Origin: Polaribacter aquimarinus | Lineage (GTDB): Bacteria; Bacteroidota; Bacteroidia; Flavobacteriales; Flavobacteriaceae | Length of the DNA: 64,000 nucleotides | Assembly: GCF_003129485.1 (NCBI RefSeq) | Contig: NZ_QFFG01000006.1 | Location: 124,001-188,000 of the forward strand | Direction of reading: 5' to 3' | Part shown: positions 42,925 through 57,624 of the stretch, in pieces | How the letters are laid out: each line of letters opens with the position of its first letter | How positions within the stretch are numbered: the first letter of the stretch is position 1 | The notes under the pieces: model-generated | Told to the model about the DNA's origin: nothing | Databases searched by the model: none | Seen by the model: only the letters and a program-made list of their open reading frames with translations | Made by a program: the position numbers and the translations under genes

Positions 42925-45531
42925 TTAATTTTCTACCAAATCAGATTGATTTCTAAACACTAATTTATCATCAAAAGCATCTAATAAGATAATACTATCA
43001 GTCGTAATTTTTCCTGATAAAATTTCTTTTGACAACTGATTTAATACTTCCTTTTGAATGACCCTTTTTACGGGTCTTGCACCAAATTCTGGCTGATATC
43101 CTCTTTTTGCTAGATATTTAATAGCCTCATCTGTAGCATCTAAAGTAATTTCTTGTTTACCAATCATTTTTTTCAGACTATCTAACTGTAAACTTACAAT
43201 CTCAAATATATTACTCTGAGTTAGTGGTGTAAACATAATTACATCATCAATTCTGTTTAAGAACTCTGGTCTTACAGACTGTTTTAATAATCCTAAAACT
43301 TCAATTTTTGCGAGTTCTGTAACAGCATCTAAATCGGCTTTTGGGTCTGCAAATTTTTCTTGAATAATATGGCTTCCCATATTAGAAGTCATAATGATAA
43401 TGGTGTTTTTAAAATCTGCAACACGCCCTTTATTATCTGTCAATCTTCCCTCATCTAAAACTTGTAATAAGATGTTAAAGGTATCTGGATGCGCTTTTTC
43501 AATTTCATCCAAAAGTACCACAGAATATGGTCTTCTTCTCACAGCTTCTGTTAATTGCCCACCTTCATCATAACCCACATAACCTGGAGGCGCACCAACC
43601 AATCTGCTTACAGAATGACGTTCTTGATATTCGCTCATATCAATTCTAGTCATTGCATTTTCATCATCAAATAGATACTCTGCTAAGGCTTTTGCCAATT
43701 CAGTTTTTCCCACACCTGTAGTTCCTAAAAATAAGAAACTTCCAATTGGCTTATTCGGATTTTGCAAACCAGCTTTAGAACGTCTTACAGCATCAGAAAT
43801 GGCAACAATTGCTTCTTCTTGACCAACGACTCTTTTGTGTAATTGTTTTTCTAAATGCAAGAGTTTTTCACGCTCAGATTGAATCATTTTTGTCACCGGA
43901 ATTCCTGTCCATTTTGCAATTACTTCTGCAATATCTTCATAAGTAACTTCTTCTTTAATTAAAGAATTTCCATTCTGATTTTCAGCTAGTATTTGTTGAT
44001 ATTCTTCTAGCTTCTCTTGTGCTTGTTTTATTTTTCCATATCTAATTTCTGCAACTTTACCATAATCACCTTCACGTTCTGCTTTTTCAGCTTCAATTTT
44101 AAAGTTTTCGATATCCAATTTTGCATTCTGAATATTATCTACCACTTCTTTTTCTGATTTCCATTTTGCATTTATGGTGTTACGTTCTTCTTTTAAATTG
44201 GCTAAATCAGAACGTAACGATTTTAATTTTGCTTCATCTTTTTCACGTTTAATCGCTTCAATTTCAATCTCCAGTTGCATAATTTTACGATCTAAAACAT
44301 CTAATTCTTCTGGTTTAGAATTGATTTCCATACGTAATTTTGATGCAGCTTCATCCATTAAATCAATGGCTTTATCTGGTAAAAAACGATTGGTAATATA
44401 CCTTTGAGATAATTCTACAGCACCAATAATAGCTTCGTCTTTAATACGAACTTTATGATGCGTTTCGTACTTTTCTTTAATTCCTCTTAAAATAGAAATG
44501 GCACTTTCTGTATCAGGTTCATCAACTAAAACCTTTTGAAAACGTCTTTCTAGAGCTTTATCCTTCTCAAAATATTTTTGATATTCATCTAGGGTAGTGG
44601 CTCCAATTGCGCGCAATTCTCCACGTGCTAATGCAGGTTTTAAAATATTTGCAGCATCCATAGCTCCTTGTCCACCACCAGCACCAACTAAGGTGTGGAT
44701 TTCATCAATGAACAATACAATATCTCCATCTGAAGTTGTTACTTCTTTAATCACCGCTTTTAAACGCTCTTCAAATTCACCTTTGTATTTCGCACCCGCA
44801 ATTAATGCACCCATATCTAGAGAAAAAATCAATTTATCTTTTAGATTTTCTGGCACATCACCATCTACAATTCTGTGTGCTAAACCTTCTGCAATAGCAG
44901 TTTTACCTGTTCCTGGTTCACCTACTAAAATGGGATTATTTTTAGTCCTTCTTGATAAGATTTGTAGTAATCTTCTAATTTCTTCATCTCTACCAATTAC
45001 AGGATCTAGTTTTCCGTTTTTAGCTAAATCATTTAAATTTTTAGCATATTTATTCAAAGAATTATAAGTTTCTTCCTGAGATTGAGAAGTCACTCTTTCT
45101 CCTTTTCTTAATTCTTCAATTGCCGCTTTTAAATGTTTTTCTGTGACTCCTTGGTCTTTTAAAACCTGAGCAATATTAGATTTAGATTTAAAAATAGCCA
45201 AGATTAAATGTTCAATAGAAACATAATCATCTTTCATATTTTTGGCAATGATTGCCGCTTCATTTAAGCTTTTTCCTGCTTCTCTTGATAACATCAATTC
45301 AGCACCAGAAACTTTAGGTAAACTTTCTAATTGTTTGTCTAAAATTTGCTCAATTACATTGTTGTTGATGCTTAGTTTCTTCAATAAAAAAGGCAACACA
45401 TTTTCATCAACTTGAGTTAAAGCTTTAAAAATATGTTCGTTTTCTATTTGATTATGACCAAAACCTTGTGCAATTTGTTGTGCCAATTGAATGGTCTCTT
45501 GTGATTTTGTTGTATAGTTATTAAAATTCAT
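42925..45531 (-). CDS. clpB: ATP-dependent chaperone ClpB
   Basis: ClpB resolves protein aggregates with DnaK. The 868-residue protein has the N domain (about 1-145), first AAA+ module with Walker A GEPGTGKTAIAEG and DEIHTLVGAGG, the long coiled-coil middle domain (about 400-530) that ClpA and ClpC lack, and the second module with GTTGVGKTELAKA and the FLNRIDD segment. Length is typical. A terminator ends it. Confidence 0.97.
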   Translation of the reverse strand: MNFNNYTTKSQETIQLAQQIAQGFGHNQIENEHIFKALTQVDENVLPFLLKKLSINNNVIEQILDKQLESLPKVSGAELMLSREAGKSLNEAAIIAKNMKDDYVSIEHLILAIFKSKSNIAQVLKDQGVTEKHLKAAIEELRKGERVTSQSQEETYNSLNKYAKNLNDLAKNGKLDPVIGRDEEIRRLLQILSRRTKNNPILVGEPGTGKTAIAEGLAHRIVDGDVPENLKDKLIFSLDMGALIAGAKYKGEFEERLKAVIKEVTTSDGDIVLFIDEIHTLVGAGGGQGAMDAANILKPALARGELRAIGATTLDEYQKYFEKDKALERRFQKVLVDEPDTESAISILRGIKEKYETHHKVRIKDEAIIGAVELSQRYITNRFLPDKAIDLMDEAASKLRMEINSKPEELDVLDRKIMQLEIEIEAIKREKDEAKLKSLRSDLANLKEERNTINAKWKSEKEVVDNIQNAKLDIENFKIEAEKAEREGDYGKVAEIRYGKIKQAQEKLEEYQQILAENQNGNSLIKEEVTYEDIAEVIAKWTGIPVTKMIQSEREKLLHLEKQLHKRVVGQEEAIVAISDAVRRSKAGLQNPNKPIGSFLFLGTTGVGKTELAKALAEYLFDDENAMTRIDMSEYQERHSVSRLVGAPPGYVGYDEGGQLTEAVRRRPYSVVLLDEIEKAHPDTFNILLQVLDEGRLTDNKGRVADFKNTIIIMTSNMGSHIIQEKFADPKADLDAVTELAKIEVLGLLKQSVRPEFLNRIDDVIMFTPLTQSNIFEIVSLQLDSLKKMIGKQEITLDATDEAIKYLAKRGYQPEFGARPVKRVIQKEVLNQLSKEILSGKITTDSIILLDAFDDKLVFRNQSDLVEN

Positions 45532-45637
45532 AATCTTTTTTTGTTTTTGCTTTTTCTAAATCAATTATAATACCATCATTAAAAGTTGTAAAAAGCAAGT
45601 CAAATTGTCTTGTAAAACCTTGTTTTTACTGACTTTT

Positions 45638-45664
45638 TGACTGATGAAAGTTTTCTATCTTTAC
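45638..45664 (+). promoter_or_regulatory. Likely ytxJ promoter
   Basis: TTG (45638-45640) and TATCTTTA (45657-45664, one mismatch to TAnnTTTG) are 16 bases apart. The ytxJ ATG lies 26 bases downstream. Confidence 0.45.
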
Positions 45665-45690
45665 ATCGACCAAGAAACTAAAAACAGACA

Positions 45691-46092
45691 ATGGGTATAT
45701 TTGATAAAATATTTGGAGGTAAAAGTGAAAAAGAAGCGAAACCTGAAAAAAAGTCATTCGTAAACTGGATTCCTTTAACTTATTTAAATCAATTAGAAGA
45801 GATAAAAGAACAGTCTAAAACTGAAACTATTCTTATTTTTAAGCATTCAACACGTTGTGGAATTAGTAGTATGGTTATCAAAAGATTTGAGAATTTGTTT
45901 CAAGAAGAACATAAACATGTAAAGGTATATTATTTAGATTTATTGAGTTACAGAAATGTTTCAGATGAAGTAGGTTATACCTTCCAAGTAATGCATCAAT
46001 CTCCACAATTATTAGTGATAAAAAACGGTATTTCTGTTTACAATGCATCGCATTATGACATTACTCAAACGAATTTAACGAGATTTATATAG
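45691..46092 (+). CDS. ytxJ: YtxJ-like monothiol bacilliredoxin
   Basis: A 133-residue cytosolic thioredoxin-fold protein. The family signature is FKHSTRCGISSMV with a single active-site Cys, then YYLDLLSYRNVSDEV and HQSPQLLVIKNG. YtxJ (BrxC) is linked to bacillithiol redox repair, so this suggests the host makes bacillithiol. Typical length. It is transcribed alone. Confidence 0.9.
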   Translation: MGIFDKIFGGKSEKEAKPEKKSFVNWIPLTYLNQLEEIKEQSKTETILIFKHSTRCGISSMVIKRFENLFQEEHKHVKVYYLDLLSYRNVSDEVGYTFQVMHQSPQLLVIKNGISVYNASHYDITQTNLTRFI

Positions 46093-46123
46093 CATAAATT
46101 TGGGATAAACCTATTTTAAGTCT

Positions 46124-46131
46124 TATTTTTG
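46124..46131 (+). promoter_or_regulatory. -7 element that fixes the helicase start
   Basis: TATTTTTG is an exact TAnnTTTG match. A TTG at 46129 that would extend the helicase ORF lies inside it, so translation must begin downstream; the TTG at 46153 is taken. Confidence 0.6.
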
Positions 46132-46152
46132 TGTCTTAAAATTTTTAAAATT

Positions 46153-47703
46153 TTGTCAGAAATATACACTTCAGCTACAACAACAGGGAAAGAATTATAC
46201 GGTTATCAAAAAGACGCCTTACAAGAAATTTTTAAGAGATTTGAAACTGCGCCTCAAGATTATCACCTATTATATCAATTACCGACAGGGGGTGGAAAAA
46301 CAGTAATTTTCTCTGAAATTGTTAGACGTTATTTGCAAACGTTTAAAAAGAAAGTTTTGGTGCTAACCCATAGAATTGAGTTGAGTAAACAAACGTCTAA
46401 AATGTTAGGTGAATTTGGTGTTACTAACAAAATTATTAATTCTACTGCAAAATTAGATGATCAGCATGAATATGATTGTTTTGTTGCTATGGTAGAAACC
46501 TTAAAAAACAGATTAAATGATGAAAAACTAGATATTTCTGATATAGGATTAGTTATTGTAGATGAGGCGCATTACAATTCATTTACTAAAATCTTTAAAT
46601 TTTTTAATGATTCATTTGTTTTGGGTGTAACTGCAACTCCTTTGAGTTCTAATATTAAACTCCCTATGTATGAGAATTATCAAGAATTATTTGTTGGTGA
46701 ATCCATACAAGATTTGATTGATAATGGATATTTAGCTAGAGCAAATATGTACTCTTATAATGTAGGGTTAACATCTCTTGAAGTGGGAGCTAATGGTGAT
46801 TATACTGTAAAATCATCTGAAGATTTATATACAAATTCAGATATGCTATCAAAATTGGTTTCTGCTTATGAGGAAACTGCAAAAGGAAAAAAAACTTTAA
46901 TTTTTAACAATGGTATTAATACTTCTATTCAAGTGTTTCACGCATTTAAAAAAGCAGGTTATCCTATAGCTCATTTAGATAATACCAACACAAAAAAAGA
47001 GCGTGAGTTGATTTTACGTTGGTTTCATAAAACCCCAAATGCAATTATTACCTCAGTAAGTATTTTAACAACAGGTTTTGATGAACCGAGTATCGAAGCT
47101 ATTATTTTAAACAGAGCAACTAAATCTTTAACGTTATATTACCAAATGATTGGACGTGGGTCTCGTATTTTTGAAAATAAAACAACTTTTGATGTAGTTG
47201 ATTTAGGAAATAACTTCTATAGATTTGGACCTTGGGGAGCAGATTTAGATTGGCAAAAGATGTTTAGGGCGCCAGATTACTACTTAAATGCAATCCTTTC
47301 TGATGAGGAAATAGAAAGTACTTTTCGATATGAGTTACCTGCTGATGTAAAGAAAGAATTCGCCAAATCTACTGACACATACTTCGATATGAAAAAAGTA
47401 TATATTGATACCATAAGAGCAGGAGAATCTTCTAAAAGAGTTTTAGAGAAATCGATAGTACATCATGCAAAAATGTGTATAGAGAATAGTGAAGATGTTT
47501 TTGATGCCTTGATTTTAGCAAAAATGTTAGGAGAGGAAATCGATGATAGAATTAATAGATATGCAAAATGTATTTCCAAAAGTACACACAATTTTGTAAC
47601 ATGGTTAAAAGATGATTATAGAAAAAAATTAAATTCTTATTTGAGAGAGAATTTTGACAGAGATTACGAAGATATTTTTGGACATCCACCCATAGATGAA
47701 TAG
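46153..47703 (+). CDS. SF2 DEAD/DEAH-box helicase
   Basis: About 516 residues from TTG 46153 (MSEIYTSATTTGKELYGYQKDAL). It has a Q-like GYQKDAL region, Walker A LPTGGGKT, the DEAH box in VDEAHYNS, VTATP, and the second RecA domain with SVSILTTGFDEPSIEAI and MIGRGSR. The helicase core spans about 15-390; the rest is helical and not recognised. The pattern is like UvrB/ComFA-type and restriction-type SF2 enzymes. No nuclease or methylase gene is adjacent, so a defence role is not shown. Confidence 0.88.
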   Translation: MSEIYTSATTTGKELYGYQKDALQEIFKRFETAPQDYHLLYQLPTGGGKTVIFSEIVRRYLQTFKKKVLVLTHRIELSKQTSKMLGEFGVTNKIINSTAKLDDQHEYDCFVAMVETLKNRLNDEKLDISDIGLVIVDEAHYNSFTKIFKFFNDSFVLGVTATPLSSNIKLPMYENYQELFVGESIQDLIDNGYLARANMYSYNVGLTSLEVGANGDYTVKSSEDLYTNSDMLSKLVSAYEETAKGKKTLIFNNGINTSIQVFHAFKKAGYPIAHLDNTNTKKERELILRWFHKTPNAIITSVSILTTGFDEPSIEAIILNRATKSLTLYYQMIGRGSRIFENKTTFDVVDLGNNFYRFGPWGADLDWQKMFRAPDYYLNAILSDEEIESTFRYELPADVKKEFAKSTDTYFDMKKVYIDTIRAGESSKRVLEKSIVHHAKMCIENSEDVFDALILAKMLGEEIDDRINRYAKCISKSTHNFVTWLKDDYRKKLNSYLRENFDRDYEDIFGHPPIDE

Positions 47704-47710
47704 TATCAAT

Positions 47711-47751
47711 AAAAAAGCTCTAAATCCATAACATGAATTTAGAGCTTTTTT
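47711..47751. terminator. Bidirectional terminator
   Basis: Perfect 15-bp arms (47711-47725 and 47737-47751) with A and T ends, between the helicase and the convergent caspase-like gene. Confidence 0.88.
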
Positions 47752-47774
47752 ATGAAATCAAATTGTATCAAATA

Positions 47775-51206
<3,432 letters not shown>

Positions 51207-51215
51207 AATAGTATA

Positions 51216-52706
<1,491 letters not shown>

Positions 52707-52808
52707 TTTAGATGTTTTAGAGTTACATAACAAAAATCTGAATAAATATAAATAAAAAAAATACGTCAAATGACGTATTTTTTATTGTTTATTAATTTAT
52801 TTATTAAA

Positions 52809-54758
52809 TTATAACTTCCTTTTTAGTGTAATTAGTGAATTTTCTGCAATAATTATTTGCTTATAAAACTCTTTTAACGCAAAGTATTCCTCATTAGAAA
52901 AAATTCTTCTTGAAATATTAAGACGTGCATAAAGACTAATATTATTTCCTTTTTTTATAGTCTTATAAATAAAAGTACCTCCATCATTAGGTAATGATAT
53001 TGCTATATCTTTAGGAACTTGATAAATTTCATATTCATCTGGGATGGACAATACTATTGAATAATTTTGTTTTCTAGTATATCCAAAATCTACTGGGAAA
53101 TTTCTTTCTTTTAGTTTAAAAGGATTTTTTTGAAGTCTATAAAATAGTATTGGGTTGATTCTTATTTTATCGCTAGAGCCATTTTCATCAATAATTTTTA
53201 TTTTATAAATTTCAGATAAAGGTTTTTCAAGTTCTGTCTTATTTCTAAATTCGATAGATTCAACTTCCGTATAAGGATAATCAGACTCAAAATCCTCAAT
53301 ATATTTATCTTCTGTTAATAAAGATAGTTTTCTTCTTTGATTAATGGCATAATAACCAGTTCTTCTAATCATAACACCACCTTCTAAGTTTTCATCATCA
53401 TTTAGTTTTAGTCTTACTGTTAAATTTACTGAAGATGGAAATTGGGGTTTTAACCTTACCCAATAACTTTCATTATTAAAATCAAGAACTCTTGCCTCTC
53501 CATTAATAGCTTTAAATGGAACTTGACCAAAAGGTAAAAACTTATTTGTGGCATCTAAATAATAAGTTTTATTATTAATTAAAGCCTGAACAACAACATA
53601 GTTATAATCAAAAATAACTGGATAGATCTTAGTGGTTAACCCATTCTTTCTAGTGGATAAAACCACTAACTTAGTATCTATACCTGCAGCTTGTAAACTA
53701 TTAAATAGCGATAAATTTATTTCACCAACATCTCCAGATTTTTCATCAAATGCTTTTTTAAGTTTTGCATCACTATTTCTCCAATAGTTTCCATTCCAAG
53801 TATAATGATTTTGAATAAACGAATATATTTTTTTTGCCTTGTCTAGTTGATTTTTAATTAAAAAAATAGTTTTAGGTATTTGCTTCTTAAAGAAGTTTTT
53901 CTTTGAAATTTGATTATTAAAAAAATACTTTTTTAGATTTTTATCAGCTTTTTTCCAAGTTGTTGTGTAATTCTTTATCTCCCCTTGATAACTTGTTCGA
54001 GATTTTAAATCAAAAGATAATCTAGAAATATAATTCTTTTTACTTAACATAAAATCTTCTTCTTTAAAAGCAGGAATATTTTCCATTGCATAGGTGTAAA
54101 CTACACAAGATCCAAAACCAATTCCATCCAAATAGACACATTTTTTATCGATTTGAGCATCGTTGGTATTAAGCTTTTGAAAACCAGTAACTTTTATGTT
54201 ATATTTATAATTGCCAAGAATAGATGCTTTAAATTCGCTTTTAAGTTTTGGAATGTCTGATTGAAAATACCAATCGTCTATGACTAAATAGGGTGATAGA
54301 ATACTATATCTGTACTCAATTACACTACCTTCTTTTATGTTAGGTATCGTAAACTTCTTTGAAGTCCAATTATTTGTTTCATCAATAGAAAAAATATCAT
54401 CTTCATTCAAGAATTTTTTATCCATGGTGCCTTCATCAGTTAAATTATATGATATTGCTTTAACATCTAATAGCCTTTCATTTTTTCTGAGATAAATTTG
54501 TACATCAGCTAAATCAAAAGCCGATTTATCGAAAATTTTAATTCTAAAATAAAAATCTGTTCTAGGTATTTCGTCTTCATTCTTATCAGGATATCGATTT
54601 GCTTGTTCATAAAGAACCAAAGCCGAAGCTGTAGAATCTTTTTCGTAACCAATGAGTTTTAATTCTTCTAAACTTGTTCTTCCTAAACTTAAAGATCTTT
54701 CTTTTTGCGACATTAAACTCATTGTCGATAAAAAGAAAATTAGTGCAATTTTTTTCAT
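52809..54758 (-). CDS. DUF3857 / transglutaminase-like exported protein
   Basis: A 649-residue exported protein (signal peptide about 1-17). Residues about 50-230 are a DUF3857 beta domain (RTDFYFRIKIFDKSA, GSVIEYRYSI), residues about 300-400 a transglutaminase-like core. The catalytic Cys motif (usually GDCKDK) reads SGDVGEINLSL, and the His position is Tyr (FDYNYVVV), so it is probably not an enzyme. The C-terminal region is beta-rich. It is 102 bases upstream of the papain-like gene on the same strand and may be co-regulated. Confidence 0.82.
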   Translation of the reverse strand: MKKIALIFFLSTMSLMSQKERSLSLGRTSLEELKLIGYEKDSTASALVLYEQANRYPDKNEDEIPRTDFYFRIKIFDKSAFDLADVQIYLRKNERLLDVKAISYNLTDEGTMDKKFLNEDDIFSIDETNNWTSKKFTIPNIKEGSVIEYRYSILSPYLVIDDWYFQSDIPKLKSEFKASILGNYKYNIKVTGFQKLNTNDAQIDKKCVYLDGIGFGSCVVYTYAMENIPAFKEEDFMLSKKNYISRLSFDLKSRTSYQGEIKNYTTTWKKADKNLKKYFFNNQISKKNFFKKQIPKTIFLIKNQLDKAKKIYSFIQNHYTWNGNYWRNSDAKLKKAFDEKSGDVGEINLSLFNSLQAAGIDTKLVVLSTRKNGLTTKIYPVIFDYNYVVVQALINNKTYYLDATNKFLPFGQVPFKAINGEARVLDFNNESYWVRLKPQFPSSVNLTVRLKLNDDENLEGGVMIRRTGYYAINQRRKLSLLTEDKYIEDFESDYPYTEVESIEFRNKTELEKPLSEIYKIKIIDENGSSDKIRINPILFYRLQKNPFKLKERNFPVDFGYTRKQNYSIVLSIPDEYEIYQVPKDIAISLPNDGGTFIYKTIKKGNNISLYARLNISRRIFSNEEYFALKEFYKQIIIAENSLITLKRKL

Positions 54759-54846
54759 TTTAATTTTTAATTTTCTACTGCAATTTTAGAAATATTATTA
54801 TTGATTTAGCATGATAGTTTTTGTCATTTCTCTTCAAAATGAAGGT

Positions 54847-55926
54847 TTAAAATCTAATAATTTTTTTAACATTATTTTTATTCAAATAATTTTTAATAAC
54901 AGATTTAGAAAGTTCTTTCTTGTCAATAGGGGTAAGTATTGATTTTAAAACATCAATTTTGTTTTCTTGATATCCTAAATTTGTATATCCATAACCAAAA
55001 ACTTCGTTATTTTCTACTAAAATAATAGCATGTTCTTCAATTTCTCTTCCTTTATCAATAATAATAAAGTTATCATTATTAAAGTTTTGAGAATTCATTT
55101 TTCTCTTTTTTCGAAAATTAAATTTTGGAGATAAAGCTTCTAACTCTACATAATATTTTAAACGCCTAAACAACTCGTTACCTGTTTTCTCAAAGGTTAT
55201 AGATTGTGCTCTGTCTTGAATTTTTATAGCCCTTTTGGTTACTTTTAAAAACAATCTATTTACTTCCGATTTAATGTTTTTACCTCTTCCCAAATAAATT
55301 ACTTTTCCATGGGTATCGTGTATGTAAAATAAACCTTCAACAGAAGGTATTTCATCAATTAACTTTAAAAGTTTTTGTTTTTGCTGTCTTCTATCAAAAT
55401 ATTTAATAGAGCTTTGGATGATACTTTTATTAATATCTTTTTCTAATAATAACTTAAACAATTGAACTGTAGCTAGTGCATCACCAGAAGCTCTGTGTCT
55501 GTCTGACATTGGAATCCCTAGAGATTTTGTTAGTTTTCCTAAGCTGTAAGAAGGTTGATCTAAAATTAATTTCTGACTTAATTCTACGGTACACAAAGTG
55601 TTTTTATTGAATTCATACCCCAATCTATCAAACTCGGTACATAAAATTCTATAATCGAAAGCTGTATTGTGTGCAACCAAAATACAATTTGAAGTTATTT
55701 CTATAATACGTTTGGCAACTTCATAAAACTTAGGAGCATTTCTTAACATTTTATTGTTAATTCCTGTTAGTTTTACTACAAACTCTTGGATAGTTTTTTC
55801 TGGATTTACTAAGCTAATAAATTGATCAACTATATCATGACCATCAAATTTATAAATGGCAATTTCTGTAATGCCTTCTTCATTAAATTTACCTCCGGTA
55901 GTTTCAATATCTAAAATTGCGTACAA
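54847..55926 (-). CDS. DnaQ-like exonuclease fused to a GIY-YIG domain
   Basis: About 359 residues from the TTG at 55926 (MYAILDIETTGG), which lies 22 bases past the end of yggS; an upstream reading would run into yggS. The exonuclease domain (about 1-165) shows DIETTGG, the middle motif LVAHNTAFDYRIL and HRASGDALATVQLF, the DEDDh pattern. The GIY-YIG nuclease domain follows (about 195-275; VEGLFYIHDTHGKVIYLGRGKNI). The fusion is known in bacteria and resembles UvrC-type/Cho incision nucleases, so a DNA repair role is likely. Confidence 0.85.
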   Translation of the reverse strand: MYAILDIETTGGKFNEEGITEIAIYKFDGHDIVDQFISLVNPEKTIQEFVVKLTGINNKMLRNAPKFYEVAKRIIEITSNCILVAHNTAFDYRILCTEFDRLGYEFNKNTLCTVELSQKLILDQPSYSLGKLTKSLGIPMSDRHRASGDALATVQLFKLLLEKDINKSIIQSSIKYFDRRQQKQKLLKLIDEIPSVEGLFYIHDTHGKVIYLGRGKNIKSEVNRLFLKVTKRAIKIQDRAQSITFEKTGNELFRRLKYYVELEALSPKFNFRKKRKMNSQNFNNDNFIIIDKGREIEEHAIILVENNEVFGYGYTNLGYQENKIDVLKSILTPIDKKELSKSVIKNYLNKNNVKKIIRF

Positions 55927-55948
55927 ATTCTTTTTCTTAACGGTGTAA

Positions 55949-56614
55949 TTAATAATTATAATTCCTATTTCCAAATATAGAACTTCCAACTCGAATCATT
56001 GTACTTCCTTCAGAAATTGCTAATATATAATCTCCACTCATTCCCATAGATAGAATTTTTAATGAAGAGTAGGTAGCTTTTAGTTTGTCGAAAAGACTTT
56101 TTAAAGATGAAAACTCCTCTTGTAATTGCTCTTGATTATCGGTGAAAGTAGCCATACCCATAAAACCAACAATTTTGATATTTTTTAGTGCTAATGTTTC
56201 TGACGAAGCTAAAATTGTTTCAATTTCATTAAATGACAACCCGAATTTTGTTTCTTCTTTAGCAATTTTAGCTTGCAACAAACAATGAATTATTCTATTG
56301 TGCTTTTTAGCTTGTTTATTAATTTCTTGTAGAGTTTTAAATGTATCAACCCCATGAATTAAATCTACAAAATGAGCCATGTATTTTACCTTATTGCTTT
56401 GTAAATGACCAATCATATGCCATTTAATATCTTTTGGTAAGGCATTATATTTTTCAACCATTTCCTGAATTTTATTCTCACCAAAAACACGTTGACCTAC
56501 ATCATAAGCTTTTTGTAAATCTGATATAGGCTTGGTTTTAGAAACTGCAACTAAGGTTACATTTTCTGGAATAGATTGTTTTATGATTGATAAATTTTCT
56601 GCGATTAAACTCAT
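55949..56614 (-). CDS. yggS: Pyridoxal-phosphate homeostasis protein YggS
   Basis: A 221-residue fold-type III PLP protein with VAVSKTKP (PLP Lys), FGENKIQEM, WHMIGHLQSNKVKY, FGLSF and LSMGMSGDYILAISEGSTMIRVGSSIFG. YggS keeps free PLP and amino acid pools in balance. It overlaps serA by 1 base, so it is part of the serine operon and fits the PLP use of SerC. Confidence 0.95.
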   Translation of the reverse strand: MSLIAENLSIIKQSIPENVTLVAVSKTKPISDLQKAYDVGQRVFGENKIQEMVEKYNALPKDIKWHMIGHLQSNKVKYMAHFVDLIHGVDTFKTLQEINKQAKKHNRIIHCLLQAKIAKEETKFGLSFNEIETILASSETLALKNIKIVGFMGMATFTDNQEQLQEEFSSLKSLFDKLKATYSSLKILSMGMSGDYILAISEGSTMIRVGSSIFGNRNYNY

Positions 56615-57564
56615 TATCTTAATAATTCTATAATTTGTTTAGCCAATTCTAAGCCAATTCTATCTTGCGCTTCTTTAGTGGCTGCACCAATATGAGGGGT
56701 TAAAGACAATTCAGGATTCATTAACAATTGAATTTCTGGGTTAGGTTCGTTTTCAAAAACATCCAAACCTGCAAATTGAATTTTACCTTCTTCGATAGCA
56801 TTAATTAAATCAACTTCATTAAGTACACCCCCTCTTGCAGTATTTACTATTCCAACGCCATCTTTCATGTTTTCAATTTCTGCTGCCGCTATTATATAAT
56901 CTTCTTGAGCAGGAGTGTGAATTGTTATAAAGTCGGCTTCTTTTAATAGTTCGTCTTTAGCAATAGTATCTATTGCAAAGGTTGATTTTTGTCCATTAAA
57001 AAATTCTAAAATAATATCAGCAGAATCAATAAAACTGTCAGTAGCTATTACATTCATTCCTAATCCAAAGGCAATTTTAGCTACCTCTTGACCAATTCTT
57101 CCAAAACCAATAATTCCAATCGTTTTCCCTCTTAACTCAGTTCCTTGAGAATAAGCTTTTTTTAAATCTTTAAATCGTGAATCTCCTTCTAAAGGCATTT
57201 CTCTATTAGAAGAATGTAAAAAACGAGCCATTCCAAATAAATGTGCAAAAACTAATTCTGCCACAGAACTAGATGAAGCAGCAGGTGTATTAATTACATG
57301 CAAACCGTTATCTATAGCATATTCTACATCTATATTATCCATACCAACTCCACCGCGTCCAATTAGTTTTATACTTGGACAAGCATCAATTAATTCTTGT
57401 CTTACTTGTGTAGCACTTCTTACTAAAATTGCATCAATGTTGTTTTCATTAATAAAATTTTCTAATTGATTCTGGGCGACTTTTACAGTCAAAACTTCAA
57501 ATCCTCCTTTTTCTAAAGCATCAATACCACTTTGAGAAATTCCATCGTTAGCTAATATTTTCAT
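56614..57564 (-). CDS. serA: D-3-phosphoglycerate dehydrogenase (short form)
   Basis: SerA starts serine synthesis from 3-phosphoglycerate with NAD. The 316-residue protein lacks the C-terminal ACT domain and so should not be inhibited by serine in the usual way. Motifs are RSATQVRQELI, GRGGVGMDNID, NTPAASSSSVAEL, TIGIIGFGRIGQEVA, NTARGGVLNE and HIGAAT. It lies 60 bases after serC and 1 base over yggS. Confidence 0.94.
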   Translation of the reverse strand: MKILANDGISQSGIDALEKGGFEVLTVKVAQNQLENFINENNIDAILVRSATQVRQELIDACPSIKLIGRGGVGMDNIDVEYAIDNGLHVINTPAASSSSVAELVFAHLFGMARFLHSSNREMPLEGDSRFKDLKKAYSQGTELRGKTIGIIGFGRIGQEVAKIAFGLGMNVIATDSFIDSADIILEFFNGQKSTFAIDTIAKDELLKEADFITIHTPAQEDYIIAAAEIENMKDGVGIVNTARGGVLNEVDLINAIEEGKIQFAGLDVFENEPNPEIQLLMNPELSLTPHIGAATKEAQDRIGLELAKQIIELLR

Positions 57565-57624
57565 TCTATATTTTTTTGAGTTGCAAATATTTTGATTTAC
57601 AACAATTTATGGAACTAGATTTTG

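Noticed and set aside
44174..45067. ORFs of 77 and 156 codons antisense to clpB
   Set aside because: They are opposite-strand shadows of conserved clpB sequence and resemble no protein family.
46129..46152. Upstream TTG start of the helicase gene
   Set aside because: It lies inside the -7 promoter element.
46153..47703. Helicase as part of a phage-defence system
   Set aside because: No nuclease, methylase or other defence gene is adjacent; neighbours are a redox protein and, across a terminator, a convergent protease.
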